This document shows, one piece after another, positions 21,706-30,300 of a stretch of 49,584 bases of DNA. The translations under genes and the position numbers were made by a program. The notes under the pieces were generated by a model that was not told the DNA's origin, did no database searches, and worked only from the letters and a program-made list of their open reading frames with translations. The stretch comes from Streptomyces sp. NRRL WC-3605 (GTDB lineage Bacteria; Actinomycetota; Actinomycetes; Streptomycetales; Streptomycetaceae). The stretch is taken from positions 1 to 49,584 of the forward strand of contig NZ_LLZN01000075.1 in assembly GCF_001509795.1 (NCBI RefSeq), written 5' to 3'. Within the stretch, counting starts at the first letter, position 1, and each line of letters begins with the position of its first letter.

Positions 21706-22409
21706 GCGGACACCTCCAGGGCCTGCTCGCCGGTCACACGGCCGTCGGCGAGTTCGATCAGCCGGCCGGCGCAACGCCGGGCCAGACGGGCGTCGTGGGT
21801 GACCAGGATCAGCGTCTGGCCGATCTGGTTGAGGTCGAGCAGCAGGTCCATCACCTGTTCCCCGGCCCGGCTGTCGAGGGCGCCGGTCGGCTCGTCCGCC
21901 AGCAGGAGGGCGGGGCGGTTCATCAACGCCCGGGCCACGGCCACGCGTTGGCGTTCGCCGCCGCTGAGCACGGCCGGGTAGGCGTTGCGCCGGTCCGCGA
22001 CGCCGAGTTCGTCGAGGAGTTCCACTGCGCGGCGCCGGGCCTGCCGGGCGGGGGTGCCTGTCAGCTGGGCGGCGAGCGCCACGTTGTCGAGGGCGGACAG
22101 GTCGTCGATCAGGTTGAAGAACTGGAAGATCATGCCGATCCGGTGCCGCCGGTACAGCGCGAGCCTCTTCTCCCCGCACTCCCCCACGTTCTCCCCGTGC
22201 ACGACGACGCTGCCGCCCGTGGGCCGGTCCAGTCCGGCGATCATGTTGAGCAGGGTGGACTTCCCGCACCCCGAGGGCCCCATCACGGCGACCGCCTCCC
22301 CGGCCCTGATCTCCAGGGACACCCCGGCCAGTGCCGTCGTCTCCCCGTACTCCTTGCGCACGCCGTCGAGCCGTACGACGATCTCGTTCCCGCTGTCCTC
22401 GGTGACCAT
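21702..22409 (-). CDS. ABC transporter ATP-binding protein (MacB/LolD-type)
   Basis: 235 residues. It contains Walker A ([15 protein letters not shown]), the Q-loop (FQFFNLIDDLSALDNVAL), signature LSGGERQRVAVARAL, Walker B (LLLADEPTGALDS) and the H-loop (ILVTHDARLA), all intact. The PTGALDS sequence after Walker B is typical of the MacB/LolD subfamily. Start at the ATG at 22409: a TAGCGT box lies exactly 7 nt upstream (22417-22422) with no Shine-Dalgarno sequence, suggesting a leaderless transcript. It precedes and overlaps the permease gene and is divergent from the histidine kinase gene. Confidence 0.92.
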   Translation of the reverse strand: MVTEDSGNEIVVRLDGVRKEYGETTALAGVSLEIRAGEAVAVMGPSGCGKSTLLNMIAGLDRPTGGSVVVHGENVGECGEKRLALYRRHRIGMIFQFFNLIDDLSALDNVALAAQLTGTPARQARRRAVELLDELGVADRRNAYPAVLSGGERQRVAVARALMNRPALLLADEPTGALDSRAGEQVMDLLLDLNQIGQTLILVTHDARLARRCAGRLIELADGRVTGEQALEVSA

Positions 22410-22484
22410 GGACACGACGCTACGAGCCGGGTGCCGGCGGGGCATCCGTCTGCGGACGGCATTCCGGCGGCGGGCTCATCCCCG

Positions 22485-22503
22485 GGATGCAGGCCCTGCA
22501 TCC
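22485..22503. promoter_or_regulatory. perfect 19-bp palindrome in the divergent ABC/two-component promoter region
   Basis: GGATGCAGG-C-CCTGCATCC is a perfect 9-1-9 palindrome located midway between the ATPase start (22409) and the kinase start (22548). It is a good candidate binding site for the response regulator encoded here (NarL-type regulators often bind short inverted repeats) or for another dimeric regulator. Confidence 0.6.
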
Positions 22504-22547
22504 GACGGCCGATGCGCGGGCGGTGACGGTCTGCCAGGGTGGGGCCC

Positions 22548-23411
22548 ATGGGGGACTGGAACTCGGGCTGGACCGTCGCGGCGGTGGCGTGGGCGGCCGT
22601 ACTGGTGCTGGCCGTGGCGCTGTCACGGACCCGGCGACGCTGGCGCGACGCCGTCGGGGAGCGCGGCTGGCTGCTGGAACGGGAGCGGGAGAGCGCGGCT
22701 CGCGCGGCCGTCGTGGCCGAACGGAACCGGATCGCGAGGGAGTTGCACGACATCGTCAGTCACACGGTCAGCCTCATGGTGGTGCAGGCCGGCGCGGCCC
22801 GCGAGGTGCTGGGCACGATGCCGGACGAGGCCGCGGCGGCGCTGCGGGCCGTGGAGGAGGCGGGGCGGGGCGCGATGACGGACCTGCGGCATCTGCTGGG
22901 CGTGCTCGCGCCGTCGCCGGACGGCGTGGATGAGGACAAGTGCGCGGAGGACACCGGGGTGTCCCCGAGCGGGCGGGGCGCACTGGCCCCGCAGCCCGGC
23001 CTGGACCGGCTCGGGCAGCTGGTCGACCGGGTGTCGTTCGCGGGGCTGCCGGTGGAGGTGCGGATCTCCGGCGAACCCCGCCCGCTGCCGCAGGGGATCG
23101 ACGTGACGGCGTACCGGATCGTCCAGGAGGCGCTGACGAACGCCCTCCGGCACGGCGACGGCGGCCGGGCGGAGGTCAGCGTCCGCTACGCCGACCACGC
23201 GCTGCGCGTCGAGGTGCTGAACACCGGCCCCAGCGTGCTGACCGGCGGCCCGGCACCGCGCCCGGCGGCGGCCCGGCACCGCGAGGGCACCGGGCGCGGC
23301 CTGCTGGGCCTGCGCGAGCGGGTCGCGGTGTACGGCGGCGACCTGGACGCCCGGAGGCGGCTCGGCGGCGGCTACCGGGTCCGCGCCCGCATCCCGCTGG
23401 ACCGGCCGTGA
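22548..23411 (+). CDS. sensor histidine kinase (NarL/DesK-like, HisKA_3)
   Basis: 287 residues from the ATG at 22548; an in-frame GTG at 22539 is the alternative. There is one membrane segment (~residues 8-26) with almost no extracellular part, so signal detection probably happens within the membrane or through the neighbouring transporter. The phosphoacceptor helix is NRIARELHDIVSHTVSLMV. The ATPase domain contains YRIVQEALTNALRHG (N-box) and GTGRGLLGLRERV (G-box). A short variable insert (residues ~128-150) separates the two domains. Its stop overlaps the start of the response regulator gene (GTGA). Autophosphorylated kinase should pass phosphate to that regulator. Confidence 0.92.
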   Translation: MGDWNSGWTVAAVAWAAVLVLAVALSRTRRRWRDAVGERGWLLERERESAARAAVVAERNRIARELHDIVSHTVSLMVVQAGAAREVLGTMPDEAAAALRAVEEAGRGAMTDLRHLLGVLAPSPDGVDEDKCAEDTGVSPSGRGALAPQPGLDRLGQLVDRVSFAGLPVEVRISGEPRPLPQGIDVTAYRIVQEALTNALRHGDGGRAEVSVRYADHALRVEVLNTGPSVLTGGPAPRPAAARHREGTGRGLLGLRERVAVYGGDLDARRRLGGGYRVRARIPLDRP

Positions 23412-24103
23412 GCGCGCCGGTGGACGGGGCCGGGCCCCGGGTGCTGATCGCCGACGACCAGACCCTGATCCGTACCGGGTTCCGGCTGATCCTGACGGTG
23501 CGTGGCATCGAGGTCGTCGGTGAGGCCGCGGACGGGGCGGAGGCGGTGGCGCTGGCCCGTGAACTCGTCCCGGACGTCGTGCTGATGGACATCCGCATGC
23601 CCACCATGGACGGCCTGGAGGCGACCCGCCGCATCCTCCGGGAGGCGCCGGACTGCCGGGTGCTGATGCTCACCACCTTCGACCTGGACCGGTACGTCTA
23701 CGCGGCCCTGTCGATGGGCGCGAGCGGCTTCCTGCTGAAGGACGTGACGCCCGAGCACCTGGCGGCGGCCGTCCGGCTGGTCGGCACGGGGGACGCGCTG
23801 CTCGCGCCCGCCATCACCCGCCGCCTGGTGGAACGCTTCGCCTCGGAGGAGGCCGCCGGGCCCCCGGCCGTCCCCGCCGACCTGGACCGGCTGACACCGC
23901 GCGAGCTGGAGGTGCTGACGCTGCTCGGCCGGGGCCTGTCCAACGCGGAGCTGGCCGCCCGTCTCACGCTCAGCGAGGCCACCGTCAAGTCCCATGTGGC
24001 GCGCATCTTCGCCAAGCTGGACCTGCGGGACCGGGCCCAGGCGGTCGTCCTGGCGTACGAGACGGGCCTGGTCCGGCCGGGCGGCTCCGGCGAGCGGCCG
24101 TGA
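23408..24103 (+). CDS. NarL/LuxR-family response regulator
   Basis: 231 residues from a GTG at 23408 overlapping the kinase stop. The receiver domain has acidic pocket Asp16/Asp17 (LIADDQ), phosphoacceptor Asp61 (VVLMDIRMPTMDG), Thr in MLTTFDLD and Lys in FLLKDVTPE. A LuxR-type helix-turn-helix follows at ~residues 160-220 (LTPRELEVLTLLGRGLSNAE; LSEATVKSHVARIFAKLDLRD). With the kinase, it probably controls the divergent ABC exporter and possibly its own operon through the palindrome at 22485-22503 (inference from position). Confidence 0.94.
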   Translation: MSAPVDGAGPRVLIADDQTLIRTGFRLILTVRGIEVVGEAADGAEAVALARELVPDVVLMDIRMPTMDGLEATRRILREAPDCRVLMLTTFDLDRYVYAALSMGASGFLLKDVTPEHLAAAVRLVGTGDALLAPAITRRLVERFASEEAAGPPAVPADLDRLTPRELEVLTLLGRGLSNAELAARLTLSEATVKSHVARIFAKLDLRDRAQAVVLAYETGLVRPGGSGERP

Positions 24104-24163
24104 GGGCGCCGGGCGGGCATTAGCATCTGGGCCTGTCACCTCCCCTTTTCCCGAAGGACCCCC

Positions 24164-24769
24164 ATGGCCCGCGCAGGACTGACCGCCGACCGCCTCGCCG
24201 CGGCGGCGGCCGAGCTCGCCGACGAGGTGGGGTTCGAGAACGTCAGCCTGTCCGCGCTGGCCCGGCACTTCGGGGTGAAGGACGCGAGCCTCTACTCGCA
24301 CGTCAGGAACCTCCAGGACCTGCGGACCCGGGTCGCGCTGCTGGCCGGCGGCGAGCTGATCGACCGGATCGCGGCGGCCGTGGCGGGACGCGCCGGCAAG
24401 GACGCGCTCGTCGCCTTCGCCGCGGCCTACCGGGCGTACGCCCTGGAGCACCCCGGCCGGTACGCGGCGACCCAGATGCCGGTCGACCAGGAGCTGATCG
24501 CCGACTCCCCCGCCCTGCGCCGCACCGCCGAGATCACCTACGGCGTGCTGCGCGCCTACGGGCTGGACGAGCCCGACCTCACCGACGCCGTCCGGCTGCT
24601 GCGCAGCACCTTCCACGGCTACTGCTCCCTGGAGTCCACCGGGGCGTTCGGCGCCCCCCGGGACGTCGAGGAGTCCTGGGACCGGGCCGTCGACGCCCTG
24701 CACGTGGCCCTCACGCACTGGCCGCGCGGCGAGCCCGGCCGACCGCAGCCCCAGGCGCAACCGGGGTGA
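24164..24769 (+). CDS. TetR-family transcriptional regulator
   Basis: 201 residues, ATG at 24164 with GAAGGA 5 nt upstream. The N-terminal helix-turn-helix is clear: LADEVGFENVSLSALARHFGVKDASLYSHVRN. The C-terminal ligand domain has AAAYRAYALEHPGRYAATQM and LLRSTFHGYCSLESTGAF, typical of the TetR_C_33 (WHG-like) group. It acts as a dimeric repressor; ligand and target are unknown. TAGCAT at 24121-24126 is a plausible -10 box. A strong double inverted repeat directly follows the stop codon. Confidence 0.9.
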   Translation: MARAGLTADRLAAAAAELADEVGFENVSLSALARHFGVKDASLYSHVRNLQDLRTRVALLAGGELIDRIAAAVAGRAGKDALVAFAAAYRAYALEHPGRYAATQMPVDQELIADSPALRRTAEITYGVLRAYGLDEPDLTDAVRLLRSTFHGYCSLESTGAFGAPRDVEESWDRAVDALHVALTHWPRGEPGRPQPQAQPG

Positions 24770-24835
24770 TCGTCCGGCCCCTGCCTGGCCCAGATGCGCG
24801 TGCCAGGCCCCGCGACGCCTAGATGATCCGGACGA
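24770..24835. terminator. nested inverted repeats, probable bidirectional terminator
   Basis: An outer repeat TCGTCCGG (24770-24777) pairs with CCGGACGA (24828-24835), and an inner repeat GCCTGGC (24783-24789) pairs with GCCAGGC (24802-24808), giving a two-part hairpin. It lies exactly between the convergent TetR and isocitrate lyase-like genes. Confidence 0.65.
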
Positions 24836-24841
24836 CGGGGC

Positions 24842-25612
24842 CTAGGGGGTGTCCTGCCGGGCCAGCGCCTCGACCTGCCCGTACGTCGGGATCGCCCCCG
24901 CCGGCGCCCTTCCCTCGGTGATCTCGCCGACCGCGTCGAGCGCGGCTCCCAGGGCCACGCGGTAGAGCAGGGAGCCGAGGCTGACCCGGCGGACACCGAG
25001 TTCGGCGAGCCGGGGGAAGCTGGGGCCGGCCGGGCCGAGGAGGACGTTCAGGGGGACGTCGAGGTCCTTCACCAGGGCCTCGATCTCCCCGGCGTCGGCC
25101 AGCCCGGGCACGAACACCCCGTCGGCGCCCGCCTCCTGGTAGGCGTCGAGGCGGCGCCTGAGGTCCCCGCGGCCGTCGCCGAGCCAGTGGGTGTCGGTCC
25201 GGGCGTTGACGAAGAGCCCGGGGACGGCGGCCTTGACCGCGGCGATCTTGGCCGCGTGCCGCGCGGGGTCGCCGAGGCGGTCCTCCAGGTTGACGCCGAC
25301 GGCTCCGACGGCCGCGAGCTGCCGGGCGAACGCGGCCACCTCCTCGGGGTCGTCGCTGTAGCCGTCCTCAGCGTCCACGGAGATCAGGCCCGGCCCGGAG
25401 CCCAGCACGAGGGCGAGGCGGAGGGTCTCCTCGCGGGTGGCGGAGGAACCGTCGGGCAGCCCGGCCGCCGCGGCGACGCCCAGACTCGTCGTGCCGACCG
25501 CCGGGAAGCCCCGGGCCACCAGAGCGGCGGCGGAGGCGTGGTCCCAGGCGTTGGGGAGCAGCAGGGGCGCGGCACCGTGGTGAAGCGCGGCGAACGGGGT
25601 CATGGGCGTCAT
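24842..25612 (-). CDS. isocitrate lyase/PEP mutase family protein
   Basis: 256 residues from the ATG at 25612 (an alternative ATG is at 25603). The (beta/alpha)8 fold of the isocitrate lyase/phosphoenolpyruvate mutase superfamily is indicated by LLLPNAWDHASAAALVARGF, GTTSLGVAAAAGLPDG, the metal-binding LISVDAEDGYSDDPEEV, VGVNLEDRLGDPARHA, FVNARTDTHWLG and GADGVFVPGLAD. The canonical KKCGH catalytic loop of true isocitrate lyase is absent, so it is one of the many family members of unknown substrate, often acting on 2-substituted carboxylic or phosphonic acids. TAGCGT at 25620-25625 lies 7 nt before the ATG with no Shine-Dalgarno sequence, indicating a leaderless transcript. Confidence 0.85.
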   Translation of the reverse strand: MTPMTPFAALHHGAAPLLLPNAWDHASAAALVARGFPAVGTTSLGVAAAAGLPDGSSATREETLRLALVLGSGPGLISVDAEDGYSDDPEEVAAFARQLAAVGAVGVNLEDRLGDPARHAAKIAAVKAAVPGLFVNARTDTHWLGDGRGDLRRRLDAYQEAGADGVFVPGLADAGEIEALVKDLDVPLNVLLGPAGPSFPRLAELGVRRVSLGSLLYRVALGAALDAVGEITEGRAPAGAIPTYGQVEALARQDTP

Positions 25613-25662
25613 ACGGGGAACGCTAGGGCCCGGTCCGTTCGGTCCCGGCCGAAGTGTCCGCG

Positions 25663-27345
25663 TCAGCCGCCGAGGTCCGTCACCGGGCACTCCCCCGCCG
25701 GGCGGACCCGCACGCTGCGGCCGCCGCCGAAGCGCACGTCCACCTGGCCGTCGCCGGACGGCCGCACGGTCACGAGGTCCGCGAGCGGTGCCGGGCCGGG
25801 TTCGGCGGTGAGACGGGCGACGGCGGCGAACAGGGTGGGCCCGGCGGACGTCACCCCGGCCGGCTCGCCGTCCCCGGACAGGCCGACGGCGGGCAGCAGT
25901 TCGGCCCGCAGCCCGTCGGCCGGGGCCCATCCGGTCACCCTCACCTCCGTCCCGGGCGGCGCGCCCGCGACCTCGTGGACCCGCACCTCGACCGCGCCCT
26001 CGGCCAGCACCACACTGGTGACGCGGACCCGGTCGCCGACCGAGTGCCGGGACGCCGCCCACCCGTCGCCGGCACCGAGCGGCACGATGTCCGTACGGCG
26101 CGGATCACCGCCGACGATCACGGAGTTGTCGTACGGGGGCGAGGTCGAGGGTGCCGTGGCCGTGGAGTAGGCGAGGCGTGTGTAGTACGGGTCGTAGCGG
26201 ACGTCCTCGCTGCCGTGGTTGTGCAGCCGGACCACTCCGTCCGAACGCGTCGACTGCAGCAGCCAGTTGGGGGCGGCGAGGGCGGTGACGGCGTCCTCGC
26301 GCTCGGCGGGCGCGGGTTCCTCCGGCGCCGTCCACACCGGGTGGTCGGCCGGGAGCAGCAGACCGAGGAAGCCCTTGCTCGCCCAGTACGGTGACGCGGG
26401 CCCCGAGTAGCCCTGGAGCACCGAGGGGTCGGGGCCGTGCCAGCCGAGGGTCAGCAGACCGTTCGCGTCCACGGCGCCGCGCTCCAGGAAGTACGACAGG
26501 GCACCGGACGCCAGCCTCCGGGTGACGCCGGGCGCGAGAGGGGTGTGCCCGGTGAGCGCGCCCAGCCACAGGGGGGCCGCCGTGGCGAACCGGTAGGTCA
26601 GGGAGCGGCCCTGGCGCATCGGGGCGCCGTCGCCGCCGAACAGCCGGGCGTAGTCCTCCAGATGACGGGAGAGCCGGCCGCCGTACAGCTCCAGAAGCCG
26701 GTCGTCGCCGGCCAGCCAGACGTGCAGGACCGGGTAGAGATGCATCGCCCAGCCGTTGTAGTGGTCGAACTTGCGGCCGTCGCCGTCGGTGTACCAGCCG
26801 TCGCCGACGTACCAGTCCTCGATGCGCGCGAGGCCCCGGTCGACGGCCTTGCGGGACGCCTCGGGCTCGTACCCGGTCTCCTGGAGGAAGCCGCCGACCG
26901 TCACCGGGAACAACTCCCAGTTGCAGGGCCAGGGTTCGGCGTCCAGCGCGTCGCCCAGCCAGGCCGCCGCGCGCTGCCGCACCGCGTCCGGCAGCCGGTC
27001 CCACAGCACGGGCCGGGTGAGCCGCAGCGCGAGCGCGACCGACGCCGCCTCGACGAGCGGCTGCCCGCGGTCCTCGATACGGGGCCACACCCCGGACACC
27101 CCGGCCGCCAGCCCGTCGGCGTAGCGTTCCAGCACGGTCTCGTCGCGGCGGAACGCGGCGAGCAGCAGGGTGCGGGCGTAGCCCTCCAGACCGTCGGAGA
27201 GCCGGCCCGACCAGCTCTCGTGGCCGCCGGGCAGGTGGTAGAGGGCCTTGTCGTCGGTGGCGTACGGCTCGACGGCGGCGAGCAGGGCGTCGGCCGTGGC
27301 CTCCCAGTGCGCGCGGGTACGGCCGGTGGAGGGGCTGAGGGACAT
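25663..27345 (-). CDS. DUF2264 domain-containing protein
   Basis: 560 residues, ATG at 27345 with GGGAG 4 nt upstream. The N-terminal ~370 residues look like an alpha/alpha toroid of the kind found in glycan-active enzymes (SWSGRLSDGLEGYARTLLLAAFR, WPCNWELFPVTVGGFLQETGY, DGWYTDGDGRKFDHYNGWAMH, YRFATAAPLWLGALTGH, PSPYWASKGFLGLLLP after a GYSG). The C-terminal ~190 residues are beta-rich, as in heparinase-like lyases. The conserved DYYNGWAMH-like segment is a DUF2264 hallmark. No signal peptide, so cytoplasmic. Activity is unknown; oligosaccharide or uronide degradation is a guess from fold only. It is divergent from the homocysteine methyltransferase gene. Confidence 0.82.
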   Translation of the reverse strand: MSLSPSTGRTRAHWEATADALLAAVEPYATDDKALYHLPGGHESWSGRLSDGLEGYARTLLLAAFRRDETVLERYADGLAAGVSGVWPRIEDRGQPLVEAASVALALRLTRPVLWDRLPDAVRQRAAAWLGDALDAEPWPCNWELFPVTVGGFLQETGYEPEASRKAVDRGLARIEDWYVGDGWYTDGDGRKFDHYNGWAMHLYPVLHVWLAGDDRLLELYGGRLSRHLEDYARLFGGDGAPMRQGRSLTYRFATAAPLWLGALTGHTPLAPGVTRRLASGALSYFLERGAVDANGLLTLGWHGPDPSVLQGYSGPASPYWASKGFLGLLLPADHPVWTAPEEPAPAEREDAVTALAAPNWLLQSTRSDGVVRLHNHGSEDVRYDPYYTRLAYSTATAPSTSPPYDNSVIVGGDPRRTDIVPLGAGDGWAASRHSVGDRVRVTSVVLAEGAVEVRVHEVAGAPPGTEVRVTGWAPADGLRAELLPAVGLSGDGEPAGVTSAGPTLFAAVARLTAEPGPAPLADLVTVRPSGDGQVDVRFGGGRSVRVRPAGECPVTDLGG

Positions 27346-27481
27346 GACTCTCCCGGTGGTGACGGCTGCGACGGCTGTGACGGCTCCCGGAGGGCTCTGA
27401 AGGGCCCGGCGCCCCCATCCCACCCGGACCGGCCCCCACCGCGCCAGACCTCCGTCCACTCCACCGGCTACGGTCGCAGAC

Positions 27482-28405
27482 ATGAACGGCACGCCTCCCC
27501 TCGCCGACGCCCTCGCCTCGGCCACCGTCGTGCTCGACGGCGGCCTGTCCAACCAGCTGGAGGCCATGGGCCACGACCTCAGCGACGAGCTGTGGTCGGC
27601 CCGGCTGCTCACGGAGGAGCCCGAGGCGATCGTCGAGGCGCACCTGGCCTACTTCGAGGCGGGCGCCGACGTGGCGATCACCGCCAGTTACCAGGCCACG
27701 TTCGAGGGCTTCGCGTGGCGCGGCCTCGACCGTGCGCGGGCCGCCGGGCTGATCTCGTCGAGCGTGGAACTGGCGCGCGAGGCGGTGCGCCGGGCGCGGG
27801 CCCGTGGGATCGGCCGGCCGCTGTGGGTGGCGGCGTCAGCCGGGCCGTACGGGGCGATGCTCGCGGACGGCTCCGAGTACCGGGGGCGGTACGGGCTGAG
27901 CGTCGCGGAGCTGGAGCGGTTCCACCGGCCCCGGCTGGAGGTCCTGGCCGCGGCCCGGCCCGACGTGCTCGCGCTGGAGACGGTCCCCGACGCCGACGAG
28001 GCCGAGGCGCTGCTGCGGGCGGTCCGCGGGCTGGGCGTCCCGGCCTGGCTGTCGTACTCGGTCAGCGGCGACCGCACCCGTGCCGGGCAGCCGCTGGAGG
28101 AGGCGTTCGGGCTCGCCGCCGGCGCCGACGAGCTGATCGCGGTGGGCGTGAACTGCTGCGCCCCCGAGGACGTCGAGGGCGCCGTCGAGACCGCCGCCCG
28201 GGTGACGGGTCTGCCGGTCGTCGTCTACCCCAACAGCGGCGAGTCCTGGGACGCGACGTCCCGCTCCTGGGACGGACACGTCACCCTCGCCCCCGCCCTG
28301 GCCCGCACCTGGCAGGCATCAGGCGCCCGCCTGATCGGCGGCTGCTGCCGGGTCGGTCCGACGACGGTCACGGCCCTCGCACGGACGCTGACGCCTCGGG
28401 CGTGA
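27482..28405 (+). CDS. mmuM: homocysteine S-methyltransferase
   Basis: 307 residues. It transfers a methyl group from S-methylmethionine (or SAM) to homocysteine, giving methionine. The zinc-binding cysteines are present in the usual places: one in VNCCAPEDVEG and the Cys pair in IGGCCRVGPTTV. LDGGLSNQLEAMGHDLSDELWSA is the typical family start and ITASYQATFEGF the usual substrate region. Length matches E. coli MmuM (310). TACGGT at 27469-27474 lies 7 nt before the ATG and there is no Shine-Dalgarno sequence, so the transcript is probably leaderless. No methyl-donor permease (mmuP) is adjacent. Confidence 0.92.
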   Translation: MNGTPPLADALASATVVLDGGLSNQLEAMGHDLSDELWSARLLTEEPEAIVEAHLAYFEAGADVAITASYQATFEGFAWRGLDRARAAGLISSSVELAREAVRRARARGIGRPLWVAASAGPYGAMLADGSEYRGRYGLSVAELERFHRPRLEVLAAARPDVLALETVPDADEAEALLRAVRGLGVPAWLSYSVSGDRTRAGQPLEEAFGLAAGADELIAVGVNCCAPEDVEGAVETAARVTGLPVVVYPNSGESWDATSRSWDGHVTLAPALARTWQASGARLIGGCCRVGPTTVTALARTLTPRA

Positions 28406-28440
28406 CGTCCACGGCCCCCGGTGTCCGGGCGGCGCGGCCG

Positions 28441-30015
28441 TCAGTGGCGGCGGACCGCTCCCGGGAGGCGGAGTCGGCGGACCACCGCGCGCATCTCCGT
28501 GGTCCGGGGCGGGGTGCCGTCGGGCAGGGCCGGGACGGGGCGGGGTGGGGCCGTCCAGAGGGCCACTTCGGCGTCGCGGGGGCCGAGGTCCGTGCGGGTC
28601 TCGCCGTCGCCGAAGATCCGGACGGGATGCGTGGGGTCCCAGGGCCGCCAGCCGGGGTCGCCGTCCGTCGCGAACCGCACCCACGCCCCGTGCATCTCGT
28701 CGGCCAGCTCCTGCGGGGCGCCGTCGCCGGCCAGCTTGCGGGACTCCGGCGAGTCGCCGGTGCCGAAGACGAAGCCCAGCTCCAGGGCGTGGCAGGAGCC
28801 CAGGCCGGGCAGGTTGGAGGGCCAGGCGAACTCGTACACGTACGACGATCCGGGCCGGGCGTCGGCCAGGCGGTGCAGGGGGACGCGCAGCAGGTGGTCG
28901 GTGACCATCTGGCCGACGATCTCGGCGGCGCCGGCCTCCGGGTGCAGCGCGCGGTAGCCGCGGGGGACGTCGGCGCCGACGTGGCAGCGGGCCATGGCTC
29001 CGGCGAGGGCGACGGTGCCGAGCCGGTCGACGCGTTCGAGGAGGCCGCCGGGCACCAGCCACAGCCGGTACTCGTCCCTGGTCCAGCCCATCATCAGCTC
29101 GACGCCCGCCGCGGCGCCGCCCTCGGTCAGCGCCTCCAGCGGGTCGCGGGGCACGAGGTCGCCGTCGACGACGATCCCGAACGCGGGTCCGCCCAGCACG
29201 GGCGAGCTGAGCCGCCCCACCTCGCCCTGGGTGCGCAGCAGCAGCTCGCGGTCGACCTCGGCGAACGCGGCCGCGGTGGCGGGGATCTTCAGCCGGGTCG
29301 CCATCCGGCGCACCATGCGCCGCACCTTGTCCCGTTCACCGGCCTCGGGCGGCCCGCTCTGCAGGATCGCCCGCCGCACCAGGCCCTGGGCCTGCGGGGC
29401 GGCGAGGAGCGCGCCTGCGCTGATCGCGCCCGCGGACTGCCCGAACAGGGTGACGCGGCCGGGGTCGCCGCCGAACGCGGCTATGGACGCGTGCACCCAC
29501 TCCAGGGCGGCGAGCTGGTCGCGCAGGCCCGGGTTGGCCGGGGCGTCCGGGAAGTAGCCGTAGCCCTCGACGCCGAGCCGGTAGTTCACCGAGACGAGGA
29601 CGATCCCGTCGCGGGCGAAGGCGCGCCCGTCGTACACGGGCACCCCGGAGGAGCCGCGGGTGAGGGCGCCGCCGTGCAGGAACACCATGACGGGCAGCCG
29701 GGCGCCTGGGCCGGGGTCGGGCGTCCACACGTTGAGGTTGAGGCAGTCGTCGCCGGGCACGGACGGGTCGGAGAGGTACTGCGCGAACGCCTCGGAGTAG
29801 GGCGGCTTGGGAGCGGTCGGCCCGAACGCGAGGGCGTCGCGCACGCCCTCCCAGGGCTCGGGCGGCTCCGGCGGCCGGAACCGGCGCGGGCCGAAGGGGG
29901 GAGCGGCGTAGGGGATGCCCTTGAACACCGCGACGCCGTGCTCGTATCTGCCCCGTACCGCGCCGTGGGGCGTGCTCACCACGGGATCCGCAGGGTCCGT
30001 CCGGAGTGCCGTCAT
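28441..30015 (-). CDS. type B carboxylesterase/lipase
   Basis: 524 residues from the ATG at 30015 (an in-frame GTG at 30036 is possible). Alpha/beta-hydrolase of the carboxylesterase type B family: [29 protein letters not shown] at the start, the oxyanion-hole motif [15 protein letters not shown], nucleophile Ser in [14 protein letters not shown], and catalytic His in [24 protein letters not shown] is the usual EDCLYLNV signature. The acidic member is probably the Glu in [10 protein letters not shown]. No signal peptide is seen, so cytoplasmic. It would hydrolyse esters of unknown identity. It stands alone, convergent with mmuM. Confidence 0.9.
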   Translation of the reverse strand: MTALRTDPADPVVSTPHGAVRGRYEHGVAVFKGIPYAAPPFGPRRFRPPEPPEPWEGVRDALAFGPTAPKPPYSEAFAQYLSDPSVPGDDCLNLNVWTPDPGPGARLPVMVFLHGGALTRGSSGVPVYDGRAFARDGIVLVSVNYRLGVEGYGYFPDAPANPGLRDQLAALEWVHASIAAFGGDPGRVTLFGQSAGAISAGALLAAPQAQGLVRRAILQSGPPEAGERDKVRRMVRRMATRLKIPATAAAFAEVDRELLLRTQGEVGRLSSPVLGGPAFGIVVDGDLVPRDPLEALTEGGAAAGVELMMGWTRDEYRLWLVPGGLLERVDRLGTVALAGAMARCHVGADVPRGYRALHPEAGAAEIVGQMVTDHLLRVPLHRLADARPGSSYVYEFAWPSNLPGLGSCHALELGFVFGTGDSPESRKLAGDGAPQELADEMHGAWVRFATDGDPGWRPWDPTHPVRIFGDGETRTDLGPRDAEVALWTAPPRPVPALPDGTPPRTTEMRAVVRRLRLPGAVRRH

Positions 30016-30230
30016 ACGTCCGTCAGCCTCCTCCACCGCGCTCGTGCACCGTGAAGATCACAGCACCTCATTCTGGCCGGATATTCCACCGGACGGGGGG
30101 CGGATGCCGCCGTTCGGTGTACGTCACGGCACCGCGCCGGGGCGTTGGCCCGGCCGGGTGGTCGCGGCGCCGCTCGGCACGTGTGCCCTGGTCGCGGCCG
30201 TGATCGCTGCTAGCTTCGCGAGCTGTCGAA

Positions 30231-30270
30231 GGGGCCCCGCGAGCCTGCGTCGAGCAGCGGGCGGGGCCCC
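30231..30270. promoter_or_regulatory. 10-bp inverted repeat in the leader of the ferritin-like gene
   Basis: GGGGCCCCGC (30231-30240) and GCGGGGCCCC (30261-30270) are perfectly complementary with a 20-nt loop. It lies 30 bp before the ATG and just downstream of a TAGCTT box (30211-30216) that could be a -10, so it would form a stable hairpin in the 5' leader. It could act as an operator, an mRNA stability element or a terminator for anything reading in from upstream. The rest of the 30016-30300 gap shows no gene. Confidence 0.5.
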
Positions 30271-30300
30271 GCCCCATGAGCTGAGGCGAGGTAGACGGGT

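Noticed and set aside
21706..22269. N-terminal extension of the ABC permease to 958 residues
   Set aside because: The extension is the out-of-frame reading of the overlapping ATPase gene; the GTG at 21705 overlapping the ATPase stop is the natural start.
26437..30054. 1,205-codon open frame on the plus strand
   Set aside because: It runs antisense across the DUF2264 gene, out of frame through mmuM and antisense through the esterase; the translation is Gly/Arg/Pro-rich without motifs, as expected for shadows in GC-rich DNA.
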